Source: Paulinella micropora
Lineage: Eukaryota; Cercozoa; Imbricatea; Euglyphida
Reading direction: 5' to 3'
Assembly: GCA_009731375.1 (NCBI GenBank)
Contig: BJOX01000050.1
Span: 366,209 to 393,256 of the forward strand
Length of the DNA: 27,048 bases
The translations under genes were made by a program, and so were the position numbers. The stretch's first letter is position 1. Each line of letters begins with the position of its first letter. Positions 25,022 to 27,048 of this stretch are shown here, in pieces. The notes under the pieces were generated by a model that was given only the letters and a program-made list of their open reading frames with translations, ran no database searches and was not told the origin of the DNA.

Positions 25022-25262
25022 ATTCACATATATGTGTCATATACCATCTATTATCACCCGCACACATTAAAGGCAGTGCCTCATCAAAACTAAGACACAT
25101 ATTATTTCCGTTATTTATGAAAACACACTTAAAACCAGATTCTATACCTTGCTTTATACAATAAGCACACGATTCATTCTTTTTTTCTGAGTATCGCGAG
25201 TAAAAGTCACAGGCAGTCCGCGACATAGCAAATCTAGATAACACGAATAGCAATATTAACAT
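25008..25262 (-). CDS. Secreted cysteine-rich small protein (84 aa)
   Basis: A hydrophobic N-terminus (MLILLFVLSRFAM) looks like a signal peptide or anchor. The remainder has eight cysteines (residues 18, 32, 35, 46, 56, 67, 79, 81), including CxxC and CxC, suggesting a disulfide-bonded extracytoplasmic domain. No family was recognised. The ATG at 25260-25262 lies three bases after the stop of the upstream coiled-coil frame (25266-25466), so the two may be co-transcribed from the palindromic region at 25467-25525. Confidence 0.6.
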   Translation of the reverse strand: MLILLFVLSRFAMSRTACDFYSRYSEKKNESCAYCIKQGIESGFKCVFINNGNNMCLSFDEALPLMCAGDNRWYMTHICECGNL

Positions 25263-25265
25263 ATA

Positions 25266-25466
25266 TTATCCCTCTTGTTTAATTATATTATTATAAATTG
25301 CTTCTCGTTGCTTATCTGATAGCGGTAAGCGGTAAAGGATATTTTCAGGTTTTCTAAAAATATTGGGATTTCTATTCACTAAGTTCTGAGTGATGCGGAT
25401 TTGGTCTATCTCCTTTCCAAGTTTTTCCAACTCGTCAATTTGTTGCTCGTCTTTGCTTTTTTCTTT
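25266..25466 (-). pseudogene. Coiled-coil small protein lacking a start codon (66 codons)
   Basis: An open frame reads DEQQIDELEKLGKEIDQIR, a predicted coiled coil, then NRNPNIFRKPENILYRLPL and a helical end with KQEG. It ends TAA three bases before the next gene's ATG. The frame is preceded by a TAA at 25467-25469 and contains no ATG near its start. It was too short and start-less for simple ORF calling. Either the start codon was lost (the expected site lies in an A-run beside the promoter-like palindrome) or a base is missing in that run. Confidence 0.55.
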
Positions 25467-25525
25467 TTAATTATCCGTGTTATATTACGTATAATATAAG
25501 ATATATTATACTACGGATTAAAAAA
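25467..25525. promoter_or_regulatory. AT-rich palindromic intergenic region between divergent genes
   Basis: ATCCGT (25473-25478) and ACGGAT (25513-25518) enclose nested TATATTA/TAATATA words. It separates the minus-strand pair from the plus-strand small gene, so a bidirectional promoter is likely. Confidence 0.5.
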
Positions 25526-25663
25526 ATGCTGTTTAAAAAAAAATGGTTTGAATATTACAATCGGGTCAAAAGAGAACATAAGGATCAGCCTACTGAGTTT
25601 ATTACAGCAAGGGCTCATGAATTAAAGGTGAGGGGAGTACGAAGAATTGACGATAAGCTCTAA
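25526..25663 (+). CDS. Small basic protein (45 aa)
   Basis: The ATG at 25526 opens MLFKKKWFEYYNRVKREHKD, a basic and aromatic start, and the protein ends GVRRIDDKL before TAA. It is too short for the usual ORF cut-off, but it begins right after the palindromic promoter-like region and fills the space to the island's end. No family was recognised; a nucleic-acid or capsid-binding viral peptide is possible. Confidence 0.45.
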   Translation: MLFKKKWFEYYNRVKREHKDQPTEFITARAHELKVRGVRRIDDKL

Positions 25664-25705
25664 TGACACCCCCGCAAGGGCAGTTCCAACACTTCCAGAC
25701 GGGCC

Positions 25706-25766
25706 GGTATGTTCAATGAAAATACTGGTCCAGAAATAGACAGGTATGTTCAATGAAAATACTGGT
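25706..25766. repeat. 24-bp perfect direct repeat at the end of the viral island
   Basis: GGTATGTTCAATGAAAATAC plus TGGT occurs at 25706-25729 and 25743-25766, 37 bp apart, with a 13-bp spacer. The second copy runs into the inverted terminal sequence and the tRNA-like end. It may be an attachment or duplication scar. Confidence 0.75.
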
Positions 25767-25790
25767 GGCACCGACGGGAATCGAACTGGC
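25763..25790 (-). other. tRNA 3'-end-like sequence (partial)
   Basis: The minus strand reads GTTCGATTC, CCGTCGGTGCC, A, CCA: a T-loop, acceptor-strand and encoded CCA order. The upstream T-stem half does not pair (GCCAG against CCCGT) and the rest disappears towards the gap, so this is not a full tRNA. It could be a tRNA fragment left at an integration junction. Confidence 0.35.
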
Positions 25791-25802
25791 GACAGGGCCC
25801 AG

Positions 25803-26429
25803 NNNNNNNNNNNNNNNNNNNNNNNNNNNNNNNNNNNNNNNNNNNNNNNNNNNNNNNNNNNNNNNNNNNNNNNNNNNNNNNNNNNNNNNNNNNNNNNNNN
25901 NNNNNNNNNNNNNNNNNNNNNNNNNNNNNNNNNNNNNNNNNNNNNNNNNNNNNNNNNNNNNNNNNNNNNNNNNNNNNNNNNNNNNNNNNNNNNNNNNNNN
26001 NNNNNNNNNNNNNNNNNNNNNNNNNNNNNNNNNNNNNNNNNNNNNNNNNNNNNNNNNNNNNNNNNNNNNNNNNNNNNNNNNNNNNNNNNNNNNNNNNNNN
26101 NNNNNNNNNNNNNNNNNNNNNNNNNNNNNNNNNNNNNNNNNNNNNNNNNNNNNNNNNNNNNNNNNNNNNNNNNNNNNNNNNNNNNNNNNNNNNNNNNNNN
26201 NNNNNNNNNNNNNNNNNNNNNNNNNNNNNNNNNNNNNNNNNNNNNNNNNNNNNNNNNNNNNNNNNNNNNNNNNNNNNNNNNNNNNNNNNNNNNNNNNNNN
26301 NNNNNNNNNNNNNNNNNNNNNNNNNNNNNNNNNNNNNNNNNNNNNNNNNNNNNNNNNNNNNNNNNNNNNNNNNNNNNNNNNNNNNNNNNNNNNNNNNNNN
26401 NNNNNNNNNNNNNNNNNNNNNNNNNNNNN
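25803..26429. other. Assembly gap (627 N)
   Basis: Unknown sequence. ORFs crossing it are not real evidence of genes. Confidence 0.95.
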
Positions 26430-26470
26430 GGCATATTATCAATCAGTTGTGTGATCTCACGGCGCTCCAT
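26430..26470 (-). CDS. Possible gene start running into the gap
   Basis: The minus-strand ATG at 26468-26470 starts MERREITQLIDNM before the gap. It reads like a normal protein N-terminus, but only 13 residues are visible and no family can be named. Confidence 0.25.
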
Positions 26471-26504
26471 TATTTCCCGTATACGAACAAGAAGATAGAT
26501 AGTA

Positions 26505-26616
26505 TGATCTCTCTCTCTCCCTCTCTCTCTCTCTCTCCCTCTCTTTCTTTCTTTCTCTCTATCTCTATCTATATATCTCTATATATATATAATATATCTA
26601 TATACATATATATATG
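26505..26616. repeat. CT and TA microsatellites
   Basis: A run of CT with CCCT and TTTC variants passes into a TA-rich run (TATATATA). The sequence is low-complexity only. Confidence 0.9.
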
Positions 26617-26849
26617 CGTCCACTTACTATGCTGCTTTTCTTTCTCTCCTTTTTGTATTGTGTAGCTTACAACCAGTGGGTGCAACATGCAACGAATGTT
26701 ATCAAGAAAGGGGGGGTCCCTGACGATACCACGCGGCGTTACTTGCGCTTACATAATTTTTTCTTTAACTGAGTGGGCCCCTGGTCGGCAAACATGGTCA
26801 ACGCGACGGTCTTCTGGCGGATGCGCTTGCTCTGCACAAAATCCAAAAG

Positions 26850-26888
26850 GGTCTCCCTCCCTCCCTCCCTCTCTCCCTCTCTCTCTCA
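26850..26888. repeat. CCCT/CT microsatellite
   Basis: Tandem CCCT units followed by CTCTCT, just before the terminal palindromic repeats. Confidence 0.85.
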
Positions 26889-26899
26889 TCACTTAGTAT

Positions 26900-27030
26900 G
26901 TAGTGATGGGCACTTGAGTTGTAGTGTTCATCACTAGATACTTGTGGGTAGTGGTAGTCACTATTGTCAGTGACCATCACTACTTTAGATAGTGATAGTC
27001 ACTATGGCCAGTGACCGACCATCACTACTT
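26900..27030. repeat. Palindromic tandem repeats at the window end
   Basis: Two related units start near 26949 and 26990, each reading TAGTG(A/G)TAGTCACTAT ... CAGTGACC ... ATCACTAC. The word CCATCACTAC at 26974-26983 and 27019-27028 is the inverse of GTAGTGATGG at 26900-26909, so the array can fold. It continues to the end of the window. Confidence 0.75.
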
Positions 27031-27048
27031 ATTCGTTGTTAGTGATCA

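Larger units (their letters stand above)
20639..25772. mobile_element. Endogenous viral fragment, right island (fibre and membrane genes)
   Basis: Base composition falls to very AT-rich just after 20650 and recovers near 25665-25770. The two ends carry GGTGCCGCCAGTA (20639-20651) and, inverted, GGTGCCACCAGTA (25772-25760), 12 of 13 identical. Inside are an S74-type fibre pseudogene, a two-TM protein, a Cys-rich secreted protein, small ORFs and hairpin 3' ends, as in polinton-like viruses or mesomimivirus-like viruses of protists. No capsid, ATPase or polymerase is present, so it is incomplete. The exact group cannot be assigned. Confidence 0.6.

Noticed and set aside
25622-26498. Long ORFs across the 627-N gap
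   Set aside because: They exist only because Ns were read as open codons.

Overview
The window looks like nuclear DNA from a microbial eukaryote (a protist or alga), not a prokaryote. It holds several decayed LTR-retrotransposon bodies, leucine-rich-repeat exons with putative very short introns, long microsatellites and assembly gaps, and it has no operons of bacterial housekeeping genes. I cannot name the species. Almost everything here is mobile or viral in origin, and most of it is broken.

Layout. (1) 34-818 is an AT-rich island with two minus-strand zinc-finger genes of a type common in polinton-like viruses, virophages and mesomimivirus-type giant viruses. An 8-bp direct repeat flanks it. 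(2) 830-3200 is retroelement C (+), a Copia-like Gag with CCCH and CCHC fingers. (3) 3205-6095 has no gene I can support. (4) 6100-9590 is retroelement D (+), a Gag plus retropepsin-like polyprotein with no reverse transcriptase. (5) 9600-14522 is retroelement A (+), a Copia-type gag-protease-integrase with a MYND-type zinc finger inserted before the protease. (6) 14523-19301 is retroelement B (-), a Copia-type element related to C. A and B meet tail to tail, both cut in or just after the integrase, and neither keeps reverse transcriptase. (7) Inside B, at 17142-17381, is a 240-bp foldback insertion with imperfect terminal inverted repeats. Each arm carries a 33-nt GT...AG segment followed by one exact 84-nt, 28-residue leucine-rich repeat. 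The two arms face each other and share a GTAC donor palindrome. (8) 19865-20115 is an 89/95-bp tandem repeat. (9) 20639-25772 is a second AT-rich viral island. It holds a large pseudogene for a repetitive fibre protein with a C-terminal S74-type chaperone domain, perfect 3' hairpins, a two-TM protein, a cysteine-rich secreted protein and two small ORFs. Near-identical 13-bp inverted sequences sit where the base composition changes. (10) 25803-26429 is a gap, followed by microsatellites and a palindromic tandem repeat.

How it fits together. The two viral islands share style (AT-rich, compact, TATA-like or palindromic intergenic motifs, hairpin 3' ends) and may be pieces of one or two endogenous viruses in a locus later filled with retroelements. 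The fibre gene has at least five disabling lesions, so the right-hand island is an old, inactive copy. The LRR foldback in element B is the most unusual object. In either orientation it presents an apparent splice acceptor, one in-frame LRR unit and a splice donor, as a mobile LRR-exon cassette would.
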